A stretch of 64,000 nt of DNA from Pseudomonas sp. TMP9 (GTDB lineage Bacteria > Pseudomonadota > Gammaproteobacteria > Pseudomonadales > Pseudomonadaceae): contig NZ_CP149803.1 of assembly GCF_037943105.1 (NCBI RefSeq), forward strand, positions 3,328,001-3,392,000, written 5' to 3'. Position numbers and translations under genes: made by a program. The notes beneath the pieces were generated by a model, which saw nothing but the letters and a program-made list of their open reading frames with translations, did no database searches and was not told the DNA's origin. Below are positions 37,530 through 47,558 of the stretch, in pieces (the first letter of the stretch is position 1; each line of letters begins with the position of its first letter).

Positions 37530-37561
37530 GTTTGCCTTCAGCTTTGTTAAGGAAACCCGCT

Positions 37562-38395
37562 ATGAGCACTCCCCGCATTGCCTTTATTGGCGCAGGCAAT
37601 ATGGCCGCCAGCCTGATCGGCGGCTTACGCGCGCAAGGCGTCGACGCCAGCGCCATTCGCGCCAGTGACCGCGGAGCCGAGCAGCGCAGTAAAATCAGCG
37701 CTGAATACGGCATCGAGACTTTTGCCAGTAACGCTGAGGCGATTGCTGACGCTGACGTGATTGTGTTTTCGGTCAAACCGCAGGTCATGAAAGAGGTCTG
37801 CTTAGACCTCGCCCACCATATTGGCGAGCAACAACTGCTGGTTTCGATTGCGGCCGGCATCAGCTGCGCCAGCCTGCAAAACTGGCTGAGCCAAAGTCCA
37901 GATGCAGCCCCCGCCATTGTCCGCTGCATGCCCAATACCCCGGCCTTGCTGCGCCAAGGGGTGAGTGGCCTGTACGCTAACGCGAATGTCTCGCCGAACC
38001 AGCGCCAGCAAGCTGAACAGCTGCTTAGCGCGGTAGGGCTGGCCTTGTGGCTGGATAAAGAGGCGTTGATTGACGCTGTAACAGCGGTGTCGGGCAGCGG
38101 TCCTGCGTATTTTTTCTTGCTCATTGAGGCGATGACGGCCGCCGGCGAGAAACTTGGTTTGCCGCGCGAAACAGCGGCCCAGCTGACGCTGCACACCGCT
38201 CTGGGCGCTGCACGCATGGCGGTGGCCAGCGATGTTGACGCCAGCGAACTGCGTCGCCGCGTCACCTCTCCGGCCGGCACCACCGAAGCGGCCATCAAGA
38301 GCTTCCAAGCTGATGGTTTCGAAGCACTGGTCGAAAAGGCCCTTAACGCTGCCGCCCACCGCTCTGCCGAGCTGGCTGAACAACTAGGTCAATAA
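37562..38395 (+). CDS. proC: Pyrroline-5-carboxylate reductase
   Basis: The last step of proline synthesis, reducing P5C with NADPH. It has 277 residues. The N-terminal dinucleotide loop is IAFIGAGNMAASLIGG; the FSVKPQVM segment and the C-terminal AVSGSGPAYFFLLIEAM and LRRRVTSPAGTTEAAI motifs are typical. The start at 37562 has AAGGA nine bases upstream. It sits 32 bases after yggS. Confidence 0.97.
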   Translation: MSTPRIAFIGAGNMAASLIGGLRAQGVDASAIRASDRGAEQRSKISAEYGIETFASNAEAIADADVIVFSVKPQVMKEVCLDLAHHIGEQQLLVSIAAGISCASLQNWLSQSPDAAPAIVRCMPNTPALLRQGVSGLYANANVSPNQRQQAEQLLSAVGLALWLDKEALIDAVTAVSGSGPAYFFLLIEAMTAAGEKLGLPRETAAQLTLHTALGAARMAVASDVDASELRRRVTSPAGTTEAAIKSFQADGFEALVEKALNAAAHRSAELAEQLGQ

Positions 38396-38404
38396 GGAAC
38401 GAAG

Positions 38405-38995
38405 ATGATCGGACTTAACACCGCCGCTGTTTATATTCTGCAAACCATTGGCAGCCTTTATCTGCTGATTGTGTTGCTGCGCTTTATCTTGCAACTGGTC
38501 CGCGCGGACTTCTACAACCCGCTCAGTCAGTTCATCGTGCGCGCGACCCACCCGCTGCTGAAGCCTTTACGCAAGGTTATACCCAGCTTGGCCGGGCTTG
38601 ATTTGGCCTCATTGGCCTTGGCAATTCTGGTGCAATTGGTGCTGATGGCGCTGACCCTGATGCTGCTGGGTTATGGCTTGGATAATCCGGTTCAGCTGCT
38701 GGTTTGGTCTATCATTGGCGTCACGGCGCTGTTTCTTAAGGTGTTCTTCTTTGCCTTGATCATTAGCGTGATCCTCTCTTGGGTCGCGCAGGGCAGCCAA
38801 AACCCCACGGTGGCGCTGGTCAACCAGATCTGTGAACCATTACTGACGCCAATCCGCCGCATCTTGCCGAATCTGGGCGGGCTGGATTTATCGCCGATCG
38901 TGGCCTTCCTGATCCTCAACCTGATCGACATGCTGGTTATCCGCAATCTCGCCGTCATGACGGGCATGTATAAGGGCCTAAGTTTGGCAATCTGA
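38405..38995 (+). CDS. yggT: YggT family membrane protein
   Basis: A 196-residue inner-membrane protein with two copies of the YggT domain: YLLIVLLRFILQLVRADFYNP with HPLLKPLRKVIPSLAGLDL, and later FALIISVILSWVAQGSQNP with CEPLLTPIRRILPNLGGLDL. About four to five hydrophobic helices are expected. In E. coli YggT has been linked to osmotic tolerance; the function is not settled. It follows proC at 9 bases. Confidence 0.93.
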   Translation: MIGLNTAAVYILQTIGSLYLLIVLLRFILQLVRADFYNPLSQFIVRATHPLLKPLRKVIPSLAGLDLASLALAILVQLVLMALTLMLLGYGLDNPVQLLVWSIIGVTALFLKVFFFALIISVILSWVAQGSQNPTVALVNQICEPLLTPIRRILPNLGGLDLSPIVAFLILNLIDMLVIRNLAVMTGMYKGLSLAI

Positions 38996-39008
38996 GCCCG
39001 AGCGCTGG

Positions 39009-39305
39009 ATGAGCCATTTTCGCTGGGACGGCGCCGACCTGATCCTTGAATGCCACCTGCAGCCCAAGGCAAGTCGCGCTGAGTTCGCAGGCCTGCACGG
39101 TGATCGCGTAAAGATCCGCCTCACCGCACCGCCTGTAGATGGCAAGGCCAATGCACAGCTATTGGCCTTTCTGGCCAACGCCTTCGCCGTCAGCAAAAGC
39201 CAGGTCAGCCTGGAAAGTGGCCAGCAGAGCCGGCAAAAGCGCGTGCGCATCAAACAACCGCAGATTCTGCCCGGCCAGCTCTTACTGACCACTCAGTCAC
39301 CCTGA
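39009..39305 (+). CDS. yggU: UPF0235 (DUF167) family protein YggU
   Basis: A 98-residue small cytosolic protein of the YggU/DUF167 fold. It shows LECHLQPKASRAEFAGLHGDRVK and the strongly conserved IRLTAPPVDGKANAQLLAFLA, then VSLESGQQSRQKRVRI. Function unknown. It completes the yggS-proC-yggT-yggU operon, starting 13 bases after yggT. Confidence 0.94.
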   Translation: MSHFRWDGADLILECHLQPKASRAEFAGLHGDRVKIRLTAPPVDGKANAQLLAFLANAFAVSKSQVSLESGQQSRQKRVRIKQPQILPGQLLLTTQSP

Positions 39306-39338
39306 GTGACCACAAGGCGGCCGTGCGACAGCGTACAA

Positions 39339-39366
39339 TTGACCGCGCAACTGCAACCCGCATAAT
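39339..39366 (+). promoter_or_regulatory. Sigma-70 promoter of the dynamin-like gene
   Basis: TTGACC (39339-39344) and CATAAT (39361-39366) with a 16-base spacer, each differing from consensus by one base. It lies in the 231-base gap after yggU and would give a leader of about 165 bases, so the GTPase gene need not depend on the proC cluster. The rest of the gap holds nothing I recognise. Confidence 0.65.
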
Positions 39367-39536
39367 GGCTAGCAGGCCAATCAACTGCTTTCTGCATTCG
39401 GCTTACTGGGATAACCCTTTTAAGAGTGTCTGCCGCGCGGGTTGATCGCGGTCTAGTTGCCTGAGTGGCCCCTTCACTCTTGGCCACAACGCGCAATCGC
39501 CCCGTAATGGATGCGCTAACCGGAGGAAAGCCAAGG

Positions 39537-41519
39537 ATGAGCATGGAACGTCTCAGTCAGCAGGTCGATGCTTACGTCACCTGGAAGCGTGAGTTGATGC
39601 GCGAAATCACCCGCTACCGTAGCTGGCTGGTGAGCAATCGACTCAACTCCGAAGCGGTGGAAGGCAAGCTTGAGCGGGCCTTGAAGCTGCTGCGCACTGA
39701 CCACATCACCTTGGCGTTTGTCGGCGAGTTCTCACGCGGTAAAACTGAGCTGATCAACAGCCTGTTCTTCTCGTCTTTCGGCCAGCGCATGCTGCCATCC
39801 CAGGCGGGGCGCACTACCATGTGCCCCACCGAGCTGTTCTTCGACCCGCGCTCGGAACGCTCCTATATTCGCTTGCTGCCGATCGAGACGCGCGGCTCAG
39901 AAGCCAGCGTCGCGCAGTTCAAACGCATTCCGCGGCACTGGGTCAATATCACCCTCGACCTCAGCGACCCAGACAATATGGTTCAGGCCTTCAACCAAGT
40001 GGCCCGCACCAAGCCCATGCCGGTTGAGCAGGCCATTGCCTTGGGCTTTCACCCGGACATGCTCGAAAGCACAGGTAAACCCGGCGAAGTGCTGGTGCCT
40101 GCTTGGCGGCATGCCATGGTCAATTTTGACCACCCGCTGCTGCGCCAAGGTTTACGCATCCTCGATACGCCCGGGCTTAACGCGCTGGGCAGCGAGCCGG
40201 AACTGACCCTGTCGATGCTGCCCAGCGCCCAAGCGATCATCTTCCTGCTGTCCGCTGATACCGGAGTGACAGCCAGCGACATGGCGGTGTGGCAGCAACA
40301 TGTGCGCCAGCTCGATGAAGACACGCAAACCTGCCTCTTCGCCGTCTTGAACAAAATTGACGTCCTGTGGGACGACCTGGCCGGTGAAACCTTTGTGCAA
40401 AACGCCATCCGCCAGATCCAAACCAACACCGCCAAACAGCTTGGTATCCGTATTGAAGACGTCCTCCCGCTCTCGGCCAAGCAGGCCATGCTGGCGAAAG
40501 TGCGTAAGGATAAAGAGCTACTGGCCCGCAGCCAGATCAGCAACCTAGAAAACCTGCTTTGCGAGCGCATCATCGCGCAGAAAGAGCGCCTGCTCGAAGA
40601 CCGCGTGGTCAACCAAGTTTTGGCCCTGCTGCAGAACAGCCAGCACGTGCTCAACCTGCGCCTAGAAAAGGTCAACGAGCAGCACGCGCTACTCAGTAAC
40701 CACGAGCAGGATAACGGCCAAATACTCTTCGAGCTGACCACCAAGACCAAAGAAGAGCACAACCAGCATCACAAGCGCCTGCTTGGCCTGAAAACCAATC
40801 AGCGCCTGCTCAAGCGCCAAGGTGACTTGCTGCGCCATGCTTCGCGCAGCGAACGTTTGGACGAACACCTGGACGAAGTGCGCAAAAACCTCAACGGCAG
40901 CTGGACGACTGTGGGGATCAACCAAGCGATCATGCGTTTCTTCCGCTGCGTGGAGCACGACCTGCACAACCTGGCGCACGAAGCCGAGATGGCCAACAAA
41001 ATGGTCGCGGCCATTTACCGCCGGCACAATGAAGAAAACCCGCTACATGGCGTCGATGCACCGCAGTTCAACGCTAAGCGCTACCTGCGAGACCTCACCC
41101 AGCAGCAGGGCAAAGCCGACCAGTTCCGCCTGCAGCTGAAAACCCTGCTAACCGAACAACGCAGCCTAACCAAACGCTTCTTCGCGACCTTGGTACAAGA
41201 AGTCATCGGCTTGCACCAGCGCATGCGTCTGGACGCCGAACAATGGGCTAGCGATGCGCTAATGCCCTTGATGCAACACACCCTGGAACACAAACAACTG
41301 CTGGAAACCCACATGTTGCGACTCAAGGCGCTGGCTCAAGAGACTCAACAAGCGCGCCAACGCGGTCAACAACTGGTGCGTTACGGCGCCGAACTGGAGC
41401 AGCAACTGGCGCAGGCCGGCGAGATGGTGCGGGTGCTACGCCGTCCGGCGCCCGTGCAGCGTCAAGGTAAGGTAGTCAGCCTGCCAGGGCTGGCGCGCCC
41501 GCACAGCATCGGCGAATAG
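39537..41519 (+). CDS. Bacterial dynamin-like GTPase
   Basis: A 660-residue large GTPase. The G1 loop is GEFSRGKTELINS (near residue 65), the switch Thr lies in AGRTTMCPTELFF, G3 is DTPGLNALGSE and G4 is LNKID. Residues from about 330 onward are almost wholly helical, with long Gln/Leu/Glu/Arg-rich coiled-coil stretches, as in dynamin stalks. No membrane helix or lipid-insertion paddle stands out. Bacterial dynamins reshape or repair membranes, but this one is uncharacterised. GGAGG lies upstream of the start at 39537; ATG 39543 is an alternative. It sits between yggU and metX. Confidence 0.85.
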   Translation: MSMERLSQQVDAYVTWKRELMREITRYRSWLVSNRLNSEAVEGKLERALKLLRTDHITLAFVGEFSRGKTELINSLFFSSFGQRMLPSQAGRTTMCPTELFFDPRSERSYIRLLPIETRGSEASVAQFKRIPRHWVNITLDLSDPDNMVQAFNQVARTKPMPVEQAIALGFHPDMLESTGKPGEVLVPAWRHAMVNFDHPLLRQGLRILDTPGLNALGSEPELTLSMLPSAQAIIFLLSADTGVTASDMAVWQQHVRQLDEDTQTCLFAVLNKIDVLWDDLAGETFVQNAIRQIQTNTAKQLGIRIEDVLPLSAKQAMLAKVRKDKELLARSQISNLENLLCERIIAQKERLLEDRVVNQVLALLQNSQHVLNLRLEKVNEQHALLSNHEQDNGQILFELTTKTKEEHNQHHKRLLGLKTNQRLLKRQGDLLRHASRSERLDEHLDEVRKNLNGSWTTVGINQAIMRFFRCVEHDLHNLAHEAEMANKMVAAIYRRHNEENPLHGVDAPQFNAKRYLRDLTQQQGKADQFRLQLKTLLTEQRSLTKRFFATLVQEVIGLHQRMRLDAEQWASDALMPLMQHTLEHKQLLETHMLRLKALAQETQQARQRGQQLVRYGAELEQQLAQAGEMVRVLRRPAPVQRQGKVVSLPGLARPHSIGE

Positions 41520-41608
41520 TCACACGCGTGTCTGCCCGGCTCCATGCGCTTGCCGCGTGGGGCGGCGCTCTTTAGACTGCGGCTCTTTGTTTATTTAGAG
41601 CAGGGTCG

Positions 41609-42748
41609 ATGTCCACTGCCTTCCCCCAAGACTCCGTTGGCCTGGTAACCCCGCAGGTTCTGCACTTCGCAGAGCCTCTGGCACTGGCCTGCGGGCGCGA
41701 CTTGGCCGACTATCAGCTGATCTATGAAACCTATGGCGAGCTTAACGCTACGGCCAGCAACGCCGTGTTGATTTGCCATGCTTTGTCCGGCCATCACCAT
41801 GCCGCTGGCTACCACAGCGCGGATGAGCGCAAGCCCGGCTGGTGGGACAGTTGCATCGGCCCCGGCAAGCCGATCGACACCCGCAAATTTTTCGTTGTCA
41901 GCCTGAATAACCTTGGCGGCTGCAACGGCTCCACCGGGCCCAGCAGCGTCAACCCGGCCACTGGCAAACCGTTTGGCGCCGACTTCCCAGTCATGACCGT
42001 AGAAGACTGGGTGCATAGCCAAGCGCGTTTGGCCGACAACCTGGGCATCAGTCAATGGGCCGCTGTAGTTGGCGGCAGCCTTGGTGGCATGCAGGCCATG
42101 CAGTGGGCCATCAGCTACCCCGAGCGGGTGCGCCATTGCTTGGCGATTGCCTCGGCGCCCAAGCTCTCAGCGCAGAACATCGCCTTCAACGAAGTCGCCC
42201 GCCAGGCGATCCTCACCGATCCGCAATTCCACGGTGGGCACTTCCAAGAACAGGGCGTGATCCCCAAGCGCGGCTTAATGCTGGCGCGCATGGTTGGGCA
42301 CATCACTTATTTGTCAGATGACGCCATGGGCGAGAAATTCGGCCGTGGCTTGAAGAGTGAAAAGCTCAACTACGACTTTCACAGCGTCGAGTTTCAGGTG
42401 GAAAGCTACCTGCGCTATCAGGGCGAGGAGTTCTCCACCCGCTTCGATGCCAACACCTACCTGCTGATGACCAAGGCGCTCGATTACTTCGACCCGGCGG
42501 CCAATCATGATGGCGACTTGGCCAAGACTCTGGCCGCTGTCAGCGCCGACTTCTGCGTGATGTCATTCACCACCGATTGGCGGTTTTCGCCGGCCCGCTC
42601 GCGGGAAATCGTCGATGCGTTGATCGCAGCGCAAAAAAACGTCTGCTACCTGGAAATCGATGCACCCCAAGGCCATGACGCGTTCCTGATCCCGATCCCG
42701 CGCTACCTGCAGGCATTCGACAGCTATATGAAACGGATTAAGGTGTAG
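41609..42748 (+). CDS. metX: Homoserine O-acyltransferase MetX (succinyl type in Pseudomonas)
   Basis: A 379-residue alpha/beta-hydrolase-fold enzyme that activates homoserine for methionine synthesis. The nucleophile is Ser157 in GGSLGGMQ; the Asp and His of the triad lie in FTTDWRFSP and APQGHDAFL. Other marks are [11 protein letters not shown] and [12 protein letters not shown]. Sequence alone looks like the MetX (acetyltransferase) family; Pseudomonas enzymes are known to use succinyl-CoA, so the product is probably O-succinylhomoserine. metW follows two bases later, the standard pair. Confidence 0.94.
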   Translation: MSTAFPQDSVGLVTPQVLHFAEPLALACGRDLADYQLIYETYGELNATASNAVLICHALSGHHHAAGYHSADERKPGWWDSCIGPGKPIDTRKFFVVSLNNLGGCNGSTGPSSVNPATGKPFGADFPVMTVEDWVHSQARLADNLGISQWAAVVGGSLGGMQAMQWAISYPERVRHCLAIASAPKLSAQNIAFNEVARQAILTDPQFHGGHFQEQGVIPKRGLMLARMVGHITYLSDDAMGEKFGRGLKSEKLNYDFHSVEFQVESYLRYQGEEFSTRFDANTYLLMTKALDYFDPAANHDGDLAKTLAAVSADFCVMSFTTDWRFSPARSREIVDALIAAQKNVCYLEIDAPQGHDAFLIPIPRYLQAFDSYMKRIKV

Positions 42749-42750
42749 CC

Positions 42751-43371
42751 ATGCGCGCGGATCTAGAAATCATCCAAGAGTGGATTCCTGCTGGCAGCCG
42801 GGTCCTCGACCTCGGTTGCGGCAATGGCGAACTGCTCGCGTGGCTGACCGAACACAAACAGGTCAGCGGCTACGGTTTGGAAATTGATGCGGACAATATC
42901 GCCCAGTGCGTAAGCAAGGGCGTCAACGTCGTCGAGCAAAACCTCGATAAAGGACTGAGCAACTTCGCCAGCAACAGCTTCGATGTGGTGGTCATGACCC
43001 AATCGCTGCAAGCCTTGCATTACCCCGACAAAGTGCTTGCAGAAATGCTCCGGATTGGTAAAACCTGCATCATTACCTTTCCCAACTTTAGCCATTGGCG
43101 TTGCCGTTGGTACCTGACGACAAAAGGTCGCATGCCGGTGTCGGACTTTCTGCCCTACACCTGGTTCAATACACCCAACATCCATTTTTGTACCTTTGAA
43201 GACTTCGAAAACCTGTGCCACGACCAAGGCGCAACCATCAAAGATCGCTTAGCTGTGGACCGTGATCACCGGCACGGCTGGGCCAGCCGCCTGTGGCCAA
43301 ATCTGCTGGGTGAGATCGGAATTTATCGCATCAGCGGTCAAGCCAGCACAGGCGTCAACAGCGTTACCTAA
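42751..43371 (+). CDS. metW: Methionine biosynthesis protein MetW
   Basis: A 206-residue class I SAM-methyltransferase-fold protein. The SAM loop is VLDLGCGNGELLAWL, followed by GYGLEID and the FDVVVMTQSLQALHYP post-I segment. Its N-terminus (RADLEIIQEWIPAGSRVLD) and LLRIG/CIITFPNFSHWRCR are diagnostic of MetW. It works with MetX in methionine synthesis; recent work on other bacteria suggests that it forms a complex with and activates MetX. It starts two bases after metX ends. Confidence 0.95.
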   Translation: MRADLEIIQEWIPAGSRVLDLGCGNGELLAWLTEHKQVSGYGLEIDADNIAQCVSKGVNVVEQNLDKGLSNFASNSFDVVVMTQSLQALHYPDKVLAEMLRIGKTCIITFPNFSHWRCRWYLTTKGRMPVSDFLPYTWFNTPNIHFCTFEDFENLCHDQGATIKDRLAVDRDHRHGWASRLWPNLLGEIGIYRISGQASTGVNSVT

Positions 43372-43411
43372 GCGGTCTTATCTCAGCCCGCTGTTCACTT
43401 GGAGAGCCACC

Positions 43412-43831
43412 ATGCAACGCATCGCCTTACTGTTCATCGCCTTGTGCCTGAGCCTGCCCGCGCTGGCTGAACGCAAACAGAGCTTCGGTGATTTGGATGT
43501 GCACTACATCGCGTTTAACTCCGGCTTTTTACAACCGGATATCGCCGCCGCCAACAACCTGGTCCGCAGCAAAACCCAAGGCGTGGTGAATATTTCCGTG
43601 CTAAAAGCCGGCAAGGCCAGCAACGCCAGCGTCAGCGGCGTGGTCAAGGACTTGGTCGGGCGCAGCCATACGCTAACGTTTAAGCGGGTCAGCGAAGGCG
43701 AGGCGATTTATTACCTGGCGCAGTTCCCGTTTACTCAGCAGGAATTACTGCGTTTCAGCCTCACGGTTAGCGCGGCCGACGGCGTGGCGCACACACTCGA
43801 GTTCAACCAAGAAGTTTTCCCCGACGAATGA
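43412..43831 (+). CDS. DUF4426 family periplasmic protein
   Basis: A 139-residue exported protein. Residues 1-19 are a clear signal peptide ([19 protein letters not shown]). The mature part begins [21 protein letters not shown] and contains NISVLKAG and the ending [10 protein letters not shown], the pattern of DUF4426 proteins found beside metW in pseudomonads. It is beta-rich and has no cysteines or catalytic motif. The start at 43412 has GGAG upstream. Function unknown; its conserved position suggests cotranscription with metXW and rdgB. Confidence 0.88.
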   Translation: MQRIALLFIALCLSLPALAERKQSFGDLDVHYIAFNSGFLQPDIAAANNLVRSKTQGVVNISVLKAGKASNASVSGVVKDLVGRSHTLTFKRVSEGEAIYYLAQFPFTQQELLRFSLTVSAADGVAHTLEFNQEVFPDE

Positions 43832-43844
43832 TGGCCCTGAATAC

Positions 43845-44441
43845 ATGATGGATTTCAACGAGCTGGTGCTGGCCAGCCATAACGCCGGCAAACTCAAAGA
43901 GCTGCAAGCCATGCTCGGCGCCAGCGTGCGTGTGCGTTCGGTCGGCGAATTTTCACGTGTTGAGCCGGAAGAAACCGGCTTGTCGTTTATCGAAAACGCC
44001 ATCCTCAAGGCACGCAATGCCGCGCGTTTATCCGGCCTGCCCGCGTTGGCCGACGATTCCGGGTTGGCGGTGGATTTTCTCGGCGGGGCACCGGGCATCT
44101 ATTCCGCGCGCTATGCCGATGGCCAGGGTGATGCCGCCAACAACGCCAAGCTGCTTGACGTGATGCAAGCGCTGCCGGATGCAGAGCGCGGCGCGCAGTT
44201 CGTGTGCTGCTTGGCACTGGTGCGGCATGCCGATGACCCGCTGCCGATCATCTGCGAGGGCCTCTGGCATGGGCGCATTCTGCATGCCGCGCAAGGCGAA
44301 GAAGGCTTTGGCTATGACCCCCTGTTCTGGGTGCCCGAGCGCAACTGCTCCAGCGCGCAATTACCGGCCGCCGATAAAAACCAAATCAGCCATCGCGCCC
44401 GTGCCATGAGCCTACTGAAACAACGCTTAGGTTTGCTGTGA
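43845..44441 (+). CDS. rdgB: dITP/XTP pyrophosphatase
   Basis: A 198-residue HAM1/RdgB house-cleaning enzyme that hydrolyses dITP, ITP and XTP so that damaged purines are not built into DNA. Marks are [18 protein letters not shown], the [15 protein letters not shown] acidic pocket, [20 protein letters not shown], and [15 protein letters not shown] occurs twice at the start (43845 and 43848). hemW overlaps its 3' end by four bases. Confidence 0.96.
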   Translation: MMDFNELVLASHNAGKLKELQAMLGASVRVRSVGEFSRVEPEETGLSFIENAILKARNAARLSGLPALADDSGLAVDFLGGAPGIYSARYADGQGDAANNAKLLDVMQALPDAERGAQFVCCLALVRHADDPLPIICEGLWHGRILHAAQGEEGFGYDPLFWVPERNCSSAQLPAADKNQISHRARAMSLLKQRLGLL

Positions 44442-45622
44442 GCCTGCCCTCCTCTCCCCAGCGTCTATCCCAAGGGGAGACGGGTTTTCAGCTGCCGCCG
44501 CTGTCGCTCTACATTCATATCCCTTGGTGCGTAAAGAAGTGCCCGTATTGCGACTTCAACTCGCATACCGCAGGGCCTAATTTGCCCGAAGACGCCTATG
44601 TTGATGCGTTGCTTGCCGATCTGCAGGCTGACCTTGAGCATGTCCATGGCCGCGCACTCACCTCGATCTTTTTTGGCGGCGGCACGCCCAGCCTATTTTC
44701 AGCCAAGGCACTTGGACGCTTGCTAGAAGGCGTGGAACAACGCATCGCCTTTGCTCCGGACATCGAAATCACCCTAGAAGCCAATCCTGGTACCTTCGAG
44801 CAGGCCAAGTTCCGTGACTACCGCCACCTGGGCATTAATCGCTTGTCGATCGGCGTGCAAAGTTTTCAGGCACCCAAGCTGATCGCGCTGGGGCGCATCC
44901 ACAATGGCGATGAAGCGGTACGCGCGGCTGATATGGCTCGCGCCGCCGGTTTCGACAACTTCAACATGGACCTGATGCACGGCCTGCCAGATCAGTCCAT
45001 TGACGATGCCCTCAATGACTTGCGTATCGCCATCGCCCAAGGCCCGACGCACCTGTCCTGGTACCAGCTGACGGTGGAGCCAAACACGGTGTTTTGGAAC
45101 CAGCCGCCAGTAATGCCCGAGGACGACGTGCTCTGGGATATCCAGGAAGCGGGTCAAGCCCTGCTGGCCGCTGAAGGCTACGCACAGTACGAAGTTTCGG
45201 CTTATGCCCACGCCGGTAAAGCGGCGCGGCACAACCTCAACTATTGGACCTTTGGTGATTTTCTCGGCATTGGTGCTGGCGCCCACGCCAAGCTGAGCAA
45301 CCCGAACGGGCGCATCAGCCGCAGCTGGAAAACCCGCCTGCCCAAGGATTACCTGGACACTCGCAAACGCTTCAGCGCTGGCGAGCGCGCCCTAGAGGTC
45401 GATGAGCTGCCCTTCGAGTTTCTAATGAACGTGCTGCGCCTCACCGACGGCGCCGCCAGCGAGCTGTTTACTCAGCGCACCGGCTTGCCGCTAACCCAGT
45501 TTGCTGCAGCACGTGCCGACGCTGAGCAACGTGGCCTGCTAATCAGCGACCCATCCCGCCTGAGCGCGACCCGTGAAGGCCAGCTGTTTCTCAATGACTT
45601 GCTGCAACACTTTCTGCCCTAA
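44438..45622 (+). CDS. hemW: Radical SAM haem chaperone HemW
   Basis: A 394-residue HemN-like radical SAM protein. The cluster motif is CVKKCPYC near residues 31-38, preceded by LSLYIHIPW. Further marks are [32 protein letters not shown] and the HemN C-terminal domain with [16 protein letters not shown]. HemW members bind haem and deliver it to respiratory enzymes and lack coproporphyrinogen oxidase activity. A GTG start at 44438 overlaps the end of rdgB. Confidence 0.94.
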   Translation: MSLPSSPQRLSQGETGFQLPPLSLYIHIPWCVKKCPYCDFNSHTAGPNLPEDAYVDALLADLQADLEHVHGRALTSIFFGGGTPSLFSAKALGRLLEGVEQRIAFAPDIEITLEANPGTFEQAKFRDYRHLGINRLSIGVQSFQAPKLIALGRIHNGDEAVRAADMARAAGFDNFNMDLMHGLPDQSIDDALNDLRIAIAQGPTHLSWYQLTVEPNTVFWNQPPVMPEDDVLWDIQEAGQALLAAEGYAQYEVSAYAHAGKAARHNLNYWTFGDFLGIGAGAHAKLSNPNGRISRSWKTRLPKDYLDTRKRFSAGERALEVDELPFEFLMNVLRLTDGAASELFTQRTGLPLTQFAAARADAEQRGLLISDPSRLSATREGQLFLNDLLQHFLP

Positions 45623-45653
45623 CGTATACGCCGCCTTGGCTAAGGAAACCTTG

Positions 45654-45977
45654 ATGGATCTGCTACTCGACTTGATCGTCATCTTGTCCCGCTGGAGCCG
45701 CAGCCACCTTTACGACATCGCGCTGACAATTATGGCGACCCTGCTGGTGTTGTTCGGGCCTGGCATCAACGCGTGGGTGCAGCGCAACACCAGCAGCATG
45801 AACTTCATCTTTCGTACGCTGATCTTTGTCCTGCTATGCGCGGTGGGTTACGGCCTGTTGATCATCTTCGCCACGCCCTATCTGGCCAAGGGACTGGGCT
45901 TCTTCAACAATTTCACCCTCGCGCCGATGCTGATTTTGGTGTTCTTTATCATCGGCATCCTCGCCGACCGTAATTGA
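45654..45977 (+). CDS. DUF3392 family inner-membrane protein
   Basis: A 107-residue protein with three hydrophobic helices: about residues 20-40 (YDIALTIMATLLVLFGPGI), 51-72 (FRTLIFVLLCAVGYGLLIIF) and 84-105 (NFTLAPMLILVFFIIGILA). The short loops are basic on the cytoplasmic side. It matches DUF3392 of Pseudomonas. The start at 45654 has AAGGAAA upstream. It follows hemW at 31 bases and precedes a strong terminator. Function unknown. Confidence 0.9.
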   Translation: MDLLLDLIVILSRWSRSHLYDIALTIMATLLVLFGPGINAWVQRNTSSMNFIFRTLIFVLLCAVGYGLLIIFATPYLAKGLGFFNNFTLAPMLILVFFIIGILADRN

Positions 45978-45992
45978 GCACACAGCAGATGC

Positions 45993-46021
45993 AAAAAGCC
46001 GCCCAATTGGGCGGCTTTTTT
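45993..46021. terminator. Bidirectional Rho-independent terminator
   Basis: Long stem AAAAAGCCGCCC (45993-46004) with GGGCGGCTTTTT (46009-46020), a 4-base AATT loop and flanking A/T runs. It lies between the DUF3392 gene and the convergent DUF1329 gene and works for both. Confidence 0.93.
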
Positions 46022-46036
46022 GCGTCTGCTAGAGGC

Positions 46037-47380
46037 TTAGTTGCCTTCGCGGCGCAGTGCCTGCGGGGTAAAATCGCGGGGCGATAGCGTGGCTTTGAAG
46101 TTGTACATCGGCTCGTTGTTATCCAGGCCATCAACGAAGTAGCGCTTACCCTTGAAGTCGTAGATGGTTTCCAAGGTACTGCCGAACATCGGTACATCGT
46201 AGTAGCTGATTGGGTGGCTTTCTTGCAGGCCACTCAGTGCGCCGCTCTTATCGTAAAGATCGACAGCGAGGATCTGCCAGCTGTCTTCGTCGATATAGAA
46301 GCGGCGCTTGGCGTATGGATGGCTAAAGCCTTTGCGCAAATCAGCCTCGACCACCCACACGCGGTGCAACTCGTAGCGCAGTAGTTCAGGGTTGACGCTG
46401 TTGCTGCGCAGAATGTTGTCGTAGGGAATGCCCTTCTGGTGCACGGCATAGCTGTTGTAGGGCACCAGCATTTCCTGCTTGCCGATCAGGTTCCACTCGT
46501 AACGGTCCGGAGCGCCGTTGTAGGAGTCGACCACGTCAGCCGTGGCCATGCCGTTGGTGTCTGGCTGCAGGGAGTCGTAAGCGAGCATCGGTAAGCGGCG
46601 TACGCGACGCTCACCTCGGTTGAAGCGCCACGCCTTACGGATGGCCAACACTTGGTCAAGGGTTTCTTGCACCACCAATGCCGACCCGGACAGCTTGGAC
46701 GGCGCGACCACTTTGTACTTGTAGTAGAACAGGGTGTTGTCTAGGTCCTGCGGAGTGACGCCTTCACGACCGTAAAGGAAGTAAATATCGCGTTCCAGCT
46801 TAAGCAGGTTGTAGGCACCGTTGGCCAGCACAGCAGCTTGGTTGGTGACAAAACTTATCTGGTCGCCACGGTAGCGCATGATGTGGTTCCAGATGGCTTC
46901 CTGCCCAGTTTTCGGCAGCGGGAAGGGAATGCCGGCGGCCACCCCGTCAACACCATTACCGCCTGAAATCAGCTCAGCGGCCTGCGCATTAAAGCGCGTA
47001 GCGTCATAGATGCGCTGCGGCGCAGCGGCGCTGCGACGGGTCGGGAACACCCGCAGGTAGTATTGCGGGTTCTTTTCCAACAGCGCTTTTAAGCCAGCCG
47101 GTAGCTGCGCTTGATATTGCGCCATGTTCTGGCTGTTAACCTGATAGAGCGCGACATCGCTGCTGTAAGGGTCTGGATGGTGCATACCCGGCTGGAAGTT
47201 GGCTGGCGGCTGCGCCAGACCGCCGTCCCACGCGGGGATGGTGCCGGCCGCATTGCCTGCACGCTCACCGCCCAATGGGGTGAGGTCTTGGCCCAAGCGT
47301 GCAGCTTGGACACTGTCGACTTTGGCCTGCGCCTGCAGCGCACAGGTTGCTAGCAGCAGAATTGAAAGCGTTCTCAACAC
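46037..47380 (-). CDS. DUF1329 family periplasmic/outer-membrane protein
   Basis: A 447-residue exported protein with signal peptide residues 1-19 (ALQAQAKVDS at the cut). It matches DUF1329 through the opening LGQDLTPLGGERAGNAAGTIPAWDGG, RYRGDQIS and PYNSYAVHQKGIPYDNIL, and ends near LSPRDFTPQALRREG. The family is LolA/lipoprotein-sorting-like, often encoded with DUF1302 porins and RND-type transporters in lipid or steroid use; here it stands alone. The start is GTG at 47380, supported by AGGAG seven bases upstream. The 178 bases before it hold no gene I can support. Confidence 0.9.
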   Translation of the reverse strand: MLRTLSILLLATCALQAQAKVDSVQAARLGQDLTPLGGERAGNAAGTIPAWDGGLAQPPANFQPGMHHPDPYSSDVALYQVNSQNMAQYQAQLPAGLKALLEKNPQYYLRVFPTRRSAAAPQRIYDATRFNAQAAELISGGNGVDGVAAGIPFPLPKTGQEAIWNHIMRYRGDQISFVTNQAAVLANGAYNLLKLERDIYFLYGREGVTPQDLDNTLFYYKYKVVAPSKLSGSALVVQETLDQVLAIRKAWRFNRGERRVRRLPMLAYDSLQPDTNGMATADVVDSYNGAPDRYEWNLIGKQEMLVPYNSYAVHQKGIPYDNILRSNSVNPELLRYELHRVWVVEADLRKGFSHPYAKRRFYIDEDSWQILAVDLYDKSGALSGLQESHPISYYDVPMFGSTLETIYDFKGKRYFVDGLDNNEPMYNFKATLSPRDFTPQALRREGN

Positions 47381-47558
47381 AGCGATCTCCTCGCAGCCTG
47401 GCCAGAGGCGGGGCTGCTGTTGTTATGTCCCAGGCTTGTACTTGGATATATTGGCCGTCTTGGTGAGGCGCCGTCCTGGCCTGCGTCGGATTGTTCCGAT
47501 CTCTGCAATCACCCTTGCAATTATGGTCGTGCTGCGTTGATTGCTCAACGCGGGTCAA

